Part shown: positions 1 to 6,059 of the stretch, piece by piece
Layout: each line of letters begins with the position of its first letter
Numbering within the stretch: the first letter of the stretch is position 1
Source of the DNA: Dehalococcoidia bacterium
Lineage (GTDB): Bacteria; Chloroflexota; Dehalococcoidia; SZUA-161
Length of the DNA: 11,046 bases
NCBI GenBank assembly: GCA_014859215.1
Contig: JACUUS010000067.1
Location: 1 to 11,046 of the forward strand
Reading direction: 5' to 3'
Program-made: the position numbers and the translations under genes
Notes under the pieces: model-generated
The model's input: only the letters and a program-made list of their open reading frames with translations
The model's database searches: none
Told to the model about the DNA's origin: nothing

Positions 1-474
1 CTTGGAGTCTAAGGTTTCCTGGTCGAAATCCAGGGGTATGAATTTGACGTATGACGGCAGGCAACCGCAAATCTTCTTCACCCGCCGGGTCTTCAATTCC
101 TGGGTTGCAGGATGATCGAGCTCGAAAACCCGCACGGTTCGACCGATATCCTCAAAACGATACGGGCGTGAGTCGTACCCGGCCCCGAGGATAACCAGCT
201 GACTGATCCCTTCCCCGATACAAGCTTCCAGGCGGTCGTCTATATACCTGGTGCGAGCGATAACCTCGTCCGGCACACCCGGAGCTATCCTTTCCGCGGC
301 CCACAGGATCACCTTTACCAGAAGGCGGCTTCTCGCGAGCTGGCGAAGTACGGGGCCCAGTAACCGCCTCGCCAGCGGATCATAGCATGTCCGCTCACTC
401 GCCGGCTTCATGGCCTCCGCTGCTCTCACCGCTGCGGCAAGCTCCGCCGTAAGGCTCGCTTTTCCCTCTTTCAT
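1..474 (-). CDS. Class I SAM-dependent methyltransferase, TIGR00027/LCM-like, N-terminal part (3' end outside window)
   Basis: The first 158 residues are visible; the gene runs off the left edge and family members are usually about 270-300 residues. Residues 74-89 (ARTRYIDDRLEACIGE) and the SAM-binding motif I at 93-106 (LVILGAGYDSRPYR) followed by an acidic strand-2 end at 116-120 (VFELD, then HPATQ) match the putative methyltransferase family TIGR00027, related to leucine carboxyl methyltransferases (PF04072). The YDPLARRLL stretch near residue 31 is also typical. Such enzymes transfer a methyl group from S-adenosylmethionine; the acceptor is not known here. The ATG at 474 is chosen because GGAAGAAG lies just upstream and the helix with AAAVRAAEAMKPASER begins right after it. 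An inverted repeat lies 33 bases upstream. The reading frame stays open to base 1. Confidence 0.88.
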   Translation of the reverse strand, partial: MKEGKASLTAELAAAVRAAEAMKPASERTCYDPLARRLLGPVLRQLARSRLLVKVILWAAERIAPGVPDEVIARTRYIDDRLEACIGEGISQLVILGAGYDSRPYRFEDIGRTVRVFELDHPATQELKTRRVKKICGCLPSYVKFIPLDFDQETLDSK

Positions 475-506
475 AGCTTCTTCCGGGTGTTCTTGGTCGT
501 GCTGCG

Positions 507-524
507 CGTATGCCGATGCATACG
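507..524. repeat. Inverted repeat in the leader of the methyltransferase gene
   Basis: CGTATGC (507-513) and GCATACG (518-524) are exact reverse complements separated by CGAT. It lies 33 bases before the ATG of the methyltransferase gene. It could be an operator half-site pair or a leader hairpin; no T-run follows, so it is not an obvious terminator. Function is inference. Confidence 0.45.
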
Positions 525-631
525 AGGTTATACTATCACAGTCAATATCGAGGTGAACAGCTATCCGCGATGCGTGCTCGGGTGCATTTCCATCGCGCCT
601 TCGGCTCTTCCGGCCACGAATTTGAGCCGGA

Positions 632-660
632 GCCGGGCTCGCCGACCCGGTTAGCCCGGC
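632..660. repeat. GC-rich inverted repeat between two leftward genes
   Basis: GCCGGGCT (632-639) pairs exactly with AGCCCGGC (653-660) across a 13-base loop. It begins just past the stop codon of the flavin-binding protein gene on the minus strand, where a terminator would be expected. The stem is stable, but there is no U-tract after it in the direction of transcription, so an intrinsic terminator is only a possibility. Confidence 0.35.
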
Positions 661-667
661 GCAGAAC

Positions 668-1117
668 TCAATCACCGATAAGGATGGTTTGCGTACTGTC
701 AAAGCTTGCGACTACGTAGCAAGTAGTCGTCACTTTTATCAGCGCCTGGCCGGGGCTGTTAAGGAAGTCTGTGAGATTCGGGTGCTTGGCGCTGTATACC
801 GCAGCCAGTCGGGCTCTTTCGTCGCCGAGAGCTTCGCCCGCAAGACCGAGAGCCGTCACCGCTATGCCCGTCTTGAGGTCTGAGGGGCGGTTTGTCCGGT
901 TGTCGATAAGCAAAGCTACGTTGCCGTCCCGCTCAATGTTGGCATACTTCCTGGTGTCGCGATTTGTCACGAAGACCAGATATTTCAGGTCATCAGTCCC
1001 GGCAAAGGCCACCAGGTTGCAATAAGGCTGGCCTTCACTCTGGGTAGCGAGCACAGCAAGCTGCTGGGAGGCAAAGAGTATTCTAAGCTTATCCACAGTC
1101 TCCTGAGATATATTCAC
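668..1117 (-). CDS. Pyridoxamine 5'-phosphate oxidase family (flavin-binding split-barrel) protein
   Basis: This 149-residue protein has the layout of small PNPOx-like split beta-barrel proteins (PF01243): an N-terminal helix, then LAVLATQSEGQPYCNLVAFA (residues about 20-39), a strand with YLVFVTNRDTRKYANIERD, then VALLIDNR, and a C-terminal strand IKVTTTCYVVASF. Proteins of this fold bind FMN (or F420 or haem in some branches) as dimers and carry out small redox reactions; the substrate cannot be told from sequence. The TRKYANI segment is typical of the putative FMN-phosphate-binding region. The start is a GTG at 1117 with AGAGG a few bases upstream. It is too short and divergent to be called the true PdxH enzyme. 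The next gene leftward on the same strand is the methyltransferase, 193 bases away, so a shared operon is uncertain. Confidence 0.85.
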   Translation of the reverse strand: MNISQETVDKLRILFASQQLAVLATQSEGQPYCNLVAFAGTDDLKYLVFVTNRDTRKYANIERDGNVALLIDNRTNRPSDLKTGIAVTALGLAGEALGDERARLAAVYSAKHPNLTDFLNSPGQALIKVTTTCYVVASFDSTQTILIGD

Positions 1118-1177
1118 AGACCTCTTTCCCGGGAGTGACCGCAGGCTTATTCCCCTCTTGATGTAACAAATGATAAC

Positions 1178-1822
1178 ATGACTTCAATGGAAAGTCTTAT
1201 AAGCAACTCGTGCTGGTGGTTACCGCCTGCCGGATTCGTTGCCGGGTCCTGCCCTTTCGCTGTCTGGCTCAGCTACATAACACTCCAAACCGACATCCGC
1301 AATTTCGGGGATCGCAACCCGGGCACTGCCAATGCCTGGAAAGCCGGAGGTGCGAAGCTGGGGATCCCGGTTTTAATACTGGAATACCTGAAAGGCGCGG
1401 CCCCGGTTTATGCGGCCATTGAAGTCTACTCTCTTTCAGGCTGGGGGCTCGTTCCCGTTGCGCTCGCCCCGGTACTGGGTCATGCTTTTTCGCCCTTCCT
1501 TCTTCTGCGCGGGGGCAGGGGCATTGCCGCTAGTTTCGGGGTCTGGTCCGGCCTCACGCTCTGGGAAGGTCCAACGATTCTAGGCTTATCCCTGGCGGCG
1601 GTCTTCGTTCTCCAGGCGGTACCGGCCTGGAGCTTCGTATTGGGCATGCTTGGCTTGCTGGGGTACTGGATCTGGCAAGGATCACCCGCCTACATCCTTG
1701 TAATCTGGCTCGGTATCATGCTCATATACAGCGCCAGGAGTGCTCGGGATTTCCGCACATCTCCCAGGCTCAGGGACTGGGTTTCCGCCTGGCTAAGGAG
1801 GGTTCGCTCGTGGCATTCCTGA
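1178..1822 (+). CDS. PlsY-like glycerol-3-phosphate acyltransferase, divergent
   Basis: The 214-residue, strongly hydrophobic protein carries the three PlsY landmarks in order. Residues 22-30 (AGSCPFAVW) match the GSIPFGYL region. Residues 44-57 (GDRNPGTANAWKAG) match the second motif, usually GSGNIGATNVLR. Residues 98-117 (PVLGHAFSPFLLLRGGRGIA) match GHxFPVFLxFKGGKGVA. PlsY moves an acyl group from acyl-phosphate to glycerol-3-phosphate, the first step of phospholipid synthesis, in the inner membrane. The changes in motif two (Pro after Asn, Ala for Thr) suggest a paralogue or a changed acceptor rather than the house-keeping copy. ATG at 1178 has no clear ribosome site; ATG at 1187 is an alternative start. 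The 3' end overlaps the next gene by 13 bases, which implies coupled translation and a linked job in lipid or glycolipid synthesis. Confidence 0.82.
   Translation: MTSMESLISNSCWWLPPAGFVAGSCPFAVWLSYITLQTDIRNFGDRNPGTANAWKAGGAKLGIPVLILEYLKGAAPVYAAIEVYSLSGWGLVPVALAPVLGHAFSPFLLLRGGRGIAASFGVWSGLTLWEGPTILGLSLAAVFVLQAVPAWSFVLGMLGLLGYWIWQGSPAYILVIWLGIMLIYSARSARDFRTSPRLRDWVSAWLRRVRSWHS
1795..1802 (+). promoter_or_regulatory. Ribosome binding site deciding a GTG start
   Basis: AAGGAGGG lies inside the end of the acyltransferase gene, seven bases before the GTG at 1810. It is a near-perfect Shine-Dalgarno site and fixes the start of the glycosyltransferase gene, even though this makes the two genes overlap. 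Confidence 0.8.
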
Positions 1823-2976
1823 TTCAGAACCAGATCGGAATAGTAGTCTTTCTGGGGATCATTGTGTCAATCGCTTTGAGCAATATATTCGTCTTGCGCA
1901 GATCACGAAGGGACAAGCACGACGGACCTCTTCCCAGAATCTCAGTCCTCGTACCGGCACGCAATGAGCAGGACAATATTGAAGGGTGCCTCATATCGCT
2001 GCTAACGCAAGACTATCCGGACTTCGAAGTCCTTTCGCTGGACGATGATTCCAAAGATGAGACCTGGGAGAAAATGCGGGCCCTTGCCGCAAGCCACCGG
2101 GAACTGCGGGTGATAAAAGGCGAACCGCTACCTCAAGGCTGGATCGGCAAACACTGGGGATGTCACCAGCTGGCCAGCGCCGCCAGTGGTGATTTGCTGC
2201 TATTCACCGATGCCGATACAAGACATCAACCCAGCAGCCTGAGAACAGCAGCAGCCGCCTTAACACAATCGCGGTCGGACCTGGTTAGCGTCTTGCCGAA
2301 ACAGAACGCCGCATCATTTGCGGAGAAGCTAATTGTGCCGATTATCTACTGGTCCATGCTTTCATTTTTGCCCCTGGCTCTTGCATACCGTATCCGCATC
2401 CCCTCTTTATCTTTCGCTCTCGGCCAGTTCATGCTAATCCGCTACCCTGCCTACAGAGATGTCGAAGGCCACTCTTCAATCAGGGGCCACGTTCTCGATG
2501 ACCTTCAACTGGCTAGAAACTTGAAGTCGAAAGGCATGGGATGGCGCGTAATCGACGGAACAGACCAGGTGGAGTGCCGCATGTATAGAGGCCTGAAGCA
2601 GGCCTTCGGGGGACTGAGCAAGAACCTGTTTGCTGTATTCGACTACAACATTCCGGTCTTTGTCTGGATCTGGATACTGACGGTATTCTGGGCTCCGATC
2701 ATTGTCCTCTTGCTGGTCCCTTCAGGTGTTTTCCATTCGAACCCGCTCCTCTTCCTGTCGGCGACTGCGGTAGTCCTGTCCCTGATTTCGTGGGCCTTAA
2801 CCACGTTCAGGTTCTCTTATTCCTGGTACCTGCCGCTTCTATATCCTCTTGTGGCATGGGTCGCGGTGATATTCGCCTTCTCTTCCATGATTATGACTCT
2901 CCGCGGCAGCACTATGTGGAAAGACCGCCGAGTAAAACATGTGAGGAGAGGCGAAGGTGCGAGTCGGACCGACTAG
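1810..2976 (+). CDS. Membrane glycosyltransferase family 2 (CrtQ/HpnB-like)
   Basis: This 388-residue protein has an N-terminal membrane helix (about 9-28), a GT-A catalytic domain, and three to four C-terminal helices (about 281-305, 311-332, 337-362). The GT2 signatures are clear: ISVLVPARNEQDNIEGCL (44-61), SLDDDSKDET (76-85), the metal-binding FTDADT (132-137) and the later HVLDDLQLAR (227-236). CRMYRGL, then GLSKNLF at 268-274, resembles the acceptor-side block of diaponeurosporenoate glycosyltransferase (CrtQ) and the hopanoid-associated HpnB. Such enzymes move a sugar from a nucleotide donor to a lipid at the cytoplasmic membrane face. The acceptor here is unknown; no carotenoid or hopanoid gene is in the window. 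The overlap with the PlsY-like gene suggests both work on one glycolipid. It ends 30 bases before the convergent kinase-like gene. Confidence 0.87.
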   Translation: MAFLIQNQIGIVVFLGIIVSIALSNIFVLRRSRRDKHDGPLPRISVLVPARNEQDNIEGCLISLLTQDYPDFEVLSLDDDSKDETWEKMRALAASHRELRVIKGEPLPQGWIGKHWGCHQLASAASGDLLLFTDADTRHQPSSLRTAAAALTQSRSDLVSVLPKQNAASFAEKLIVPIIYWSMLSFLPLALAYRIRIPSLSFALGQFMLIRYPAYRDVEGHSSIRGHVLDDLQLARNLKSKGMGWRVIDGTDQVECRMYRGLKQAFGGLSKNLFAVFDYNIPVFVWIWILTVFWAPIIVLLLVPSGVFHSNPLLFLSATAVVLSLISWALTTFRFSYSWYLPLLYPLVAWVAVIFAFSSMIMTLRGSTMWKDRRVKHVRRGEGASRTD

Positions 2977-3006
2977 TGCAAGCTGCTTCCACCGTCTAAT
3001 CAGGGG

Positions 3007-3843
3007 TTAACAAGGGAGTTCTACGACAACGGAAGCGCCGCAATCCGGGTTGCTCATCGCATATATGTAGCCGTCATGCTGCTCAATTATGGTATGGCTC
3101 AGTGTCAATCCCAGGCCCATCCCGTTCCCCGCCTCACGAGTAGTGAAGAAAGGCTTGAACAGTCTGGAAAGAATCTCCTGTGACATTCCAGGTCCGGTAT
3201 CCTCGACTGTAACGCGGACCATGCCGCCGGCCCTTGCGGCCCTGATCCGGATTTGCCTCGGGCCTGCACCGCCGGTGACTGCCTGCCGGGCGTTATCCAT
3301 AATATACGCGAAGGCGCGCTGCAGCAGATCAGGGTCGGCCATGATCCAGGGAAGATCCGGCTCCACTTCGAGGACAATCTCCAGACCGTCTGTACCCGCC
3401 CCGGGGAAAACTGCGTCCAGACTCCTGCGCAGGATGTCTTCAACAGAGACGAGCGCCTTATCGGGCCTGTTTCCGCGCGAAAAAGAGCGGAGATCGGCGA
3501 CAACCTGTCCAGCCCGTTTCGCTTCGCCATATATTCTTTCCAACCCCTGTCTGGCCGTGTCGTCCGGGCTACAGCCTGCCAGGAGAAGTTGTGCATACAG
3601 TACTACCGTATCTAGTGGCCCGTTCAACTCTTGTGCAATCCGCGCGGAGATCTCCCTCATCATGGAATCCAAACGGACCGCATGAGAGCGGCGATCGGCT
3701 TCGTCCGGACGGGCTTCCGTCCTTTCATCATGCACAATGAATAGAATATCCTGCGCCGGCTCGTCCAGGAAAAAGGAAACCCGCGGCTCTTTCGGCGAGG
3801 GTTTTGCTCGTGCGTTCCGCGCGGGCTTGCTGGCTGCTTCCAT
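3007..3843 (-). CDS. Histidine-kinase-like protein lacking the phosphoacceptor histidine
   Basis: A DHp plus HATPase_c pair makes up most of this 278-residue protein. With numbering from the ATG at 3843, the H-box reads ARIAQELNGPLDTV (67-80): the residue normally His is Gln 71, codon CAA at 3633-3631. The N-box YIMDNARQAV, G1 box VEDTGPGM, F-box LFKPFFTTR and G2 box GNGMGLGLTLS are all intact, so ATP binding should be kept. There is no membrane helix and no clear sensor domain, only a basic Pro/Lys-rich N-terminus and a short FFLDEPAQDILFIVHDE segment that might be a worn PAS end. Possible starts are TTG 3864, ATG 3852 and ATG 3843; the last has GGAG ten bases upstream and is preferred. No response regulator is adjacent. 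It may act as an adaptor, ATPase or phosphatase rather than an autokinase; that role is inference. Confidence 0.85.
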   Translation of the reverse strand: MEAASKPARNARAKPSPKEPRVSFFLDEPAQDILFIVHDERTEARPDEADRRSHAVRLDSMMREISARIAQELNGPLDTVVLYAQLLLAGCSPDDTARQGLERIYGEAKRAGQVVADLRSFSRGNRPDKALVSVEDILRRSLDAVFPGAGTDGLEIVLEVEPDLPWIMADPDLLQRAFAYIMDNARQAVTGGAGPRQIRIRAARAGGMVRVTVEDTGPGMSQEILSRLFKPFFTTREAGNGMGLGLTLSHTIIEQHDGYIYAMSNPDCGASVVVELPC

Positions 3844-4220
3844 GTTTCCCATACTCCGCTGCAAACTCAGTCAAGTTAACAATACATCAAGCATCCTACC
3901 AGCACCCGGCTGAACTACACAATAGGTCTTCCAGCTAGTAGGAAATGGGAAAGAAGTACCAGGGAAGCGAGCTTCCATGCCGGTGAAAACAACTCACTCG
4001 AGATGCCGCTCTATCTCGCCTCCGGGGGCTGACCTGCACGGCAAAACGAATGTGGCTCGGCGGCGCAAGCACGAATTGCTGAGCGCGGCCGCTGTTCGTA
4101 CTATGCCGGCGTGATTACTATCTTACGGAAAGAACAGGCCAATTCAGGCTATGGTCTGGACCTGAATGCTGTGCTAGCATGATTGAGCGGATCGCACAAC
4201 TAGTGAGATAGAGTTGCTAC
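3844..4220. other. Gene-poor stretch with two small inverted repeats
   Basis: No convincing coding region is seen. A 44-codon open frame from ATG 3978 has an unnatural composition and no good ribosome site. Two inverted repeats stand out: GGAAGC-GA-GCTTCC at 3963-3976, and ATTCAGG (4142-4148) with CCTGAAT (4161-4167). It separates a leftward kinase-like gene from a rightward small gene, so promoters for both should lie here, but I find no clear -35/-10 pair. Confidence 0.5.
4142..4167. repeat. Inverted repeat upstream of the small gene at 4221
   Basis: ATTCAGG and its exact complement CCTGAAT flank a 12-base spacer, 53 bases before the ATG of the next gene. The spacing of the two half-sites would suit a dimeric regulator binding two adjacent major grooves; it could equally be chance. 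Confidence 0.35.
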
Positions 4221-4445
4221 ATGAGCATGCGTGTGCATATTTACCTCTCTGCCGACAAGGCAGTACAGGTCTTGCTCGAGGGAAGCGCTCGCGGGGCAGT
4301 AAGTTTCCCCGATTACAGATCATTCGTGGGTTTCATACAGGGGTGTGTGAGGTTAATAGACAGGCAATCCGGGCACCAGGCTCACCCCGTCGATATCCCC
4401 CGGCCCTTCCTGGATGCCTTCAAGGATACCGGGAATCACCTGTAG
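4221..4445 (+). CDS. Small uncharacterised protein, 74 residues
   Basis: I do not recognise a family. The sequence begins MSMRVHIYLSADKAVQVLLEG, continues with SFPDYRSFVGFIQGCVRLID, and ends in a more polar tail, DAFKDTGNHL. Predicted features are an initial beta strand, a short hairpin, then an amphipathic helix; there is no signal peptide, membrane helix or metal motif. Codon third positions are rich in G and C, like the neighbouring genes, which supports coding. The ribosome site is weak (GAGATAGAG upstream). An overlapping frame starting at 4214 is longer, but its composition (many Arg, Cys and Pro residues) looks like a shadow. It may be co-transcribed with the two-helix protein 107 bases downstream. 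Confidence 0.5.
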   Translation: MSMRVHIYLSADKAVQVLLEGSARGAVSFPDYRSFVGFIQGCVRLIDRQSGHQAHPVDIPRPFLDAFKDTGNHL

Positions 4446-4468
4446 CCTTCCGTTCCGCCGGCTGCTGC

Positions 4469-4482
4469 TACGTAGCTACGTA
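4469..4482. repeat. Perfect 14-bp palindrome before the two-helix protein gene
   Basis: TACGTAGCTACGTA is identical to its reverse complement. It sits in the 107-base gap between the two small genes, 70 bases before the second one. A continuous palindrome suits a dimeric DNA-binding protein better than an RNA hairpin, because it leaves no loop. Operator function is inference. Confidence 0.45.
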
Positions 4483-4552
4483 TTGCCTTTCTTGCGTTGG
4501 AGCTATAAGTTTAATAATGGAGAATTTTCGTATAACCGCCTGAAAGGATGAA

Positions 4553-4864
4553 TTGAGCCTTACCGACCTGAATCTTGATGCCTATGCATCAAGTTCATTA
4601 GTCTTCTACATAACCATTTCCTTCGGAATAGTCTCGGTGCTTTTCAGCAGGAAGCTGGCAAAGTGGTCTCAGTGCCTGCTCACCCGGTGGCGTGGATGGC
4701 TGTCCCTGCTGGTGCCCGATGAAAAGCCCTCCGTTCTCCCAGACCTCTCGCCCCGCGAAAGATTATTCGGAGATAAGCACTTCGTCACGCGTATGTTCCG
4801 CATGACCGGGGTCGTGCTCCTGGCAGTTTCGATAGCTGGCATACTCAAGTATCAGGTGTTCTGA
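4553..4864 (+). CDS. Small two-helix membrane protein of unknown function
   Basis: The 103-residue protein has two likely membrane helices, about residues 13-31 (SSLVFYITISFGIVSVLFS) and 84-101 (MTGVVLLAVSIAGILKYQ), joined by a soluble, basic and proline-containing loop (RKLAKWSQCLLTRWRGW, then VPDEKPSVLPDLSPRERLFGD). By the positive-inside rule the loop is probably cytoplasmic, with both termini outside. I recognise no family. The start is a TTG at 4553 with AAAGGA four bases upstream; the frame has a stop codon at 4541 and no earlier start, so the TTG is nearly forced. It converges with the HdeD-like gene. Hydrophobic pattern and codon use support a real gene. Confidence 0.65.
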   Translation: MSLTDLNLDAYASSSLVFYITISFGIVSVLFSRKLAKWSQCLLTRWRGWLSLLVPDEKPSVLPDLSPRERLFGDKHFVTRMFRMTGVVLLAVSIAGILKYQVF

Positions 4865-4922
4865 TCGCGGAGAAGAACACCGCAGATTATCTCTTTATCT
4901 CTTCCCACCTGCCACTTAGCCC

Positions 4923-5516
4923 TCAGGGACGCGGCTCGCGCAGACTCCTCTGTGCGGAACGGACCCGGAAGGCGAGCACGAACATGAGTATTCCTATGGC
5001 TATCGCCCAGGCCCCGATCAGCCATATTATCGCGAGCGCGCCTTCAACGGGAGCGGCAAGCAGCGCAATACCCACGATAATAGAGAGGATGCCGGTAAGC
5101 AGCAGGAGCCATGCGTTTCGGATCTCTCCCCACCGGGCTATCGACATGATGGTGATCAGGATACCCAGCACAAGGGCCCAGGCGCCAATAAGGAACAGAA
5201 TCGCAAGAGCGGTCAATTCCGGCCATGCCAGGATGGCAATTCCCAGGGCAATTGCCACCAGGCCGCCAAACAGCGTCCACCCCCAGTTCCTTTCGCGGTT
5301 ACTCAGCGCGAATATCGAGGCGATAATGCCATCCAGTATAAGGAGCGCCCCAAACAGCGCAATCAAGACCCCCAGCGTTATCCCGGGCCAGACCAGAGCA
5401 ATTATGCCGAAGGCCACGAAGAAGCTGCCCCGGACAATGTAACGCCACCAGGCCACTCCCATACCAGGGATAACAGTCTCGGCCTCAGTTCGGTATTGTG
5501 TTCCCTCGTCTCTCAT
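4923..5516 (-). CDS. HdeD/DUF308 family membrane protein
   Basis: This 197-residue protein consists of six tightly packed hydrophobic helices arranged as three repeats of two, the DUF308 (PF03729) pattern of E. coli HdeD. The first repeat shows WWRYIVRGSFFVAFGIIALVWP then TLGVLIALFGALLILDGI; the second shows LFGGLVAIALGIAILAWPEL and LIGAWALVLGI; the third ends LIGAWAIAIGILMFVLAFRVR. The recurring aliphatic-(V/A)WP and (I/L)(G)AWA-(L/I)xxG signatures are typical. HdeD is linked to acid resistance in enterobacteria, but in most bacteria the role is not known. The ATG at 5516 is chosen because AAAGGAG at 5531-5525 is eight bases before it; the GTG at 5525 overlaps that ribosome site. The gene is monocistronic as seen and converges with the two-helix protein gene. 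Confidence 0.88.
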   Translation of the reverse strand: MRDEGTQYRTEAETVIPGMGVAWWRYIVRGSFFVAFGIIALVWPGITLGVLIALFGALLILDGIIASIFALSNRERNWGWTLFGGLVAIALGIAILAWPELTALAILFLIGAWALVLGILITIMSIARWGEIRNAWLLLLTGILSIIVGIALLAAPVEGALAIIWLIGAWAIAIGILMFVLAFRVRSAQRSLREPRP

Positions 5517-5524
5517 ATAAACCA

Positions 5525-5531
5525 CTCCTTT
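5525..5531 (-). promoter_or_regulatory. Ribosome binding site fixing the HdeD-like start
   Basis: AAAGGAG on the minus strand lies eight bases before ATG 5516. A longer reading from GTG 5525 would begin inside the site itself, so the shorter protein is the likely product. Confidence 0.75.
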
Positions 5532-5675
5532 CCGCGTGTGCTCAAGAATATTCTATTCGCCCCCTGCCGAGCGGGGGAAATCCGCAAGCATGCCTATTTA
5601 TGTCAAACGGTCGCTACGGTCTACCTAGGGGGAGTAGATTGGACCGGTGAGCGGAATGACTCAAAATTGCCGGGG

Positions 5676-5704
5676 TTTTCGCAGCATTCGAACTCTGATA
5701 TGAT
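5676..5704 (+). promoter_or_regulatory. Possible sigma-70 promoter for the 52-residue zinc-knuckle ORF
   Basis: A -10-like TATGAT at 5699-5704 is preceded at 17 bases by a poor -35, TTTTCG (5676-5681). Transcription would begin near 5711, leaving about 25 bases of leader that holds a strong AGGAGGAG site. The -35 match is weak, so this is a candidate only. Confidence 0.3.
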
Positions 5705-5735
5705 GCTCGGAGCAGCAGAATGCGCAGGAGGAGAC

Positions 5736-5894
5736 ATGTTCTGTAGAAACTGCGGACGTGGTGACCGGGTCCCGTTCATGGCCACGACGACAAAGACGAC
5801 GCACAGTATCGCTGCCACTTCATGTAGTAATCTAATATTGAGCGGCAGGAACATGAGAAATCGGGATTCTTGCCGGATCACGGTTGAGAGATGA
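5736..5894 (+). CDS. Possible small zinc-knuckle protein, 52 residues (perhaps a remnant)
   Basis: The ORF begins MFCRNCGRGDRVPF, the common N-terminal signature of zinc-ribbon proteins (CxxC immediately after Met), and is preceded by AGGAGGAG at 5726-5733. The second CxxC expected about 15-20 residues later is missing; later Cys residues occur singly. The rest (ATTTKTTHSIAATSCSN and an Arg-rich tail) looks low in structure. Either it is a truncated relic of a zinc-ribbon gene or the start is a coincidence. The same bases on the minus strand encode a hydrophobic stretch within an 86-codon frame that has no ribosome site. Confidence 0.35.
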   Translation: MFCRNCGRGDRVPFMATTTKTTHSIAATSCSNLILSGRNMRNRDSCRITVER

Positions 5895-6023
5895 TTTCAC
5901 AGGTCATTCGTGGCCAGGCCCCTGGCAGGTCCTACTGAAAAGCCCGAGACACCTAGACAAGACTTGCGTTTTCGATGAGTTTTCCGTGACGATGCCTTAT
6001 CTGATAATCCAAACGAATTGATG
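5895..6023. other. Intergenic leader before the double-PAS kinase
   Basis: No gene is seen. A near-palindrome GCCAGG-CC-CCTGGC sits at 5913-5926. The stretch leads into a -10 candidate and the kinase ribosome site. Confidence 0.4.
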
Positions 6024-6029
6024 TATAAT
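6024..6029 (+). promoter_or_regulatory. -10 element (TATAAT) of the double-PAS kinase gene
   Basis: A perfect TATAAT lies 30 bases before the ATG at 6060, and the ribosome site AGGTGGAG (6047-6054) follows five bases before the start. The -35 position at 17-base spacing reads CTGATA, a poor match, so the promoter may need an activator. Confidence 0.45.
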
Positions 6030-6059
6030 TATGACAAGTTACTAACAGGTGGAGATTAG

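Noticed and set aside
709..729. Inverted repeat CGACTAC / GTAGTCG
   Set aside because: It lies inside the flavin-binding protein gene and is explained by coding sequence; a shared 9-base match with the palindrome at 4469 is probably chance.
3089..3685. Long 198-codon plus-strand frame
   Set aside because: It is the antisense shadow of the kinase-like gene, whose ATP-binding motifs are clear on the other strand.
4865..4922. Possible terminator between the two-helix protein and HdeD-like genes
   Set aside because: Only a four-base stem (GCGG/CCGC) is found, and the following tract is not a clean T-run.
4984..5442. 152-codon plus-strand frame
   Set aside because: It is the shadow of the HdeD-like gene; its Ser/Ala/Ile/Pro-rich composition follows from the antisense of membrane helices.
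5560..5577. CCCCC/GGGGG stem upstream of the HdeD-like gene
   Set aside because: A five-base stem with an eight-base loop and no T-run; it lies in the upstream region of a leftward gene and has no clear role.
5621..5881. 86-codon minus-strand frame with a hydrophobic stretch
   Set aside because: It starts at a GTG with no ribosome site, its second half is compositionally unlike a protein, and it lies opposite the better supported zinc-knuckle start.
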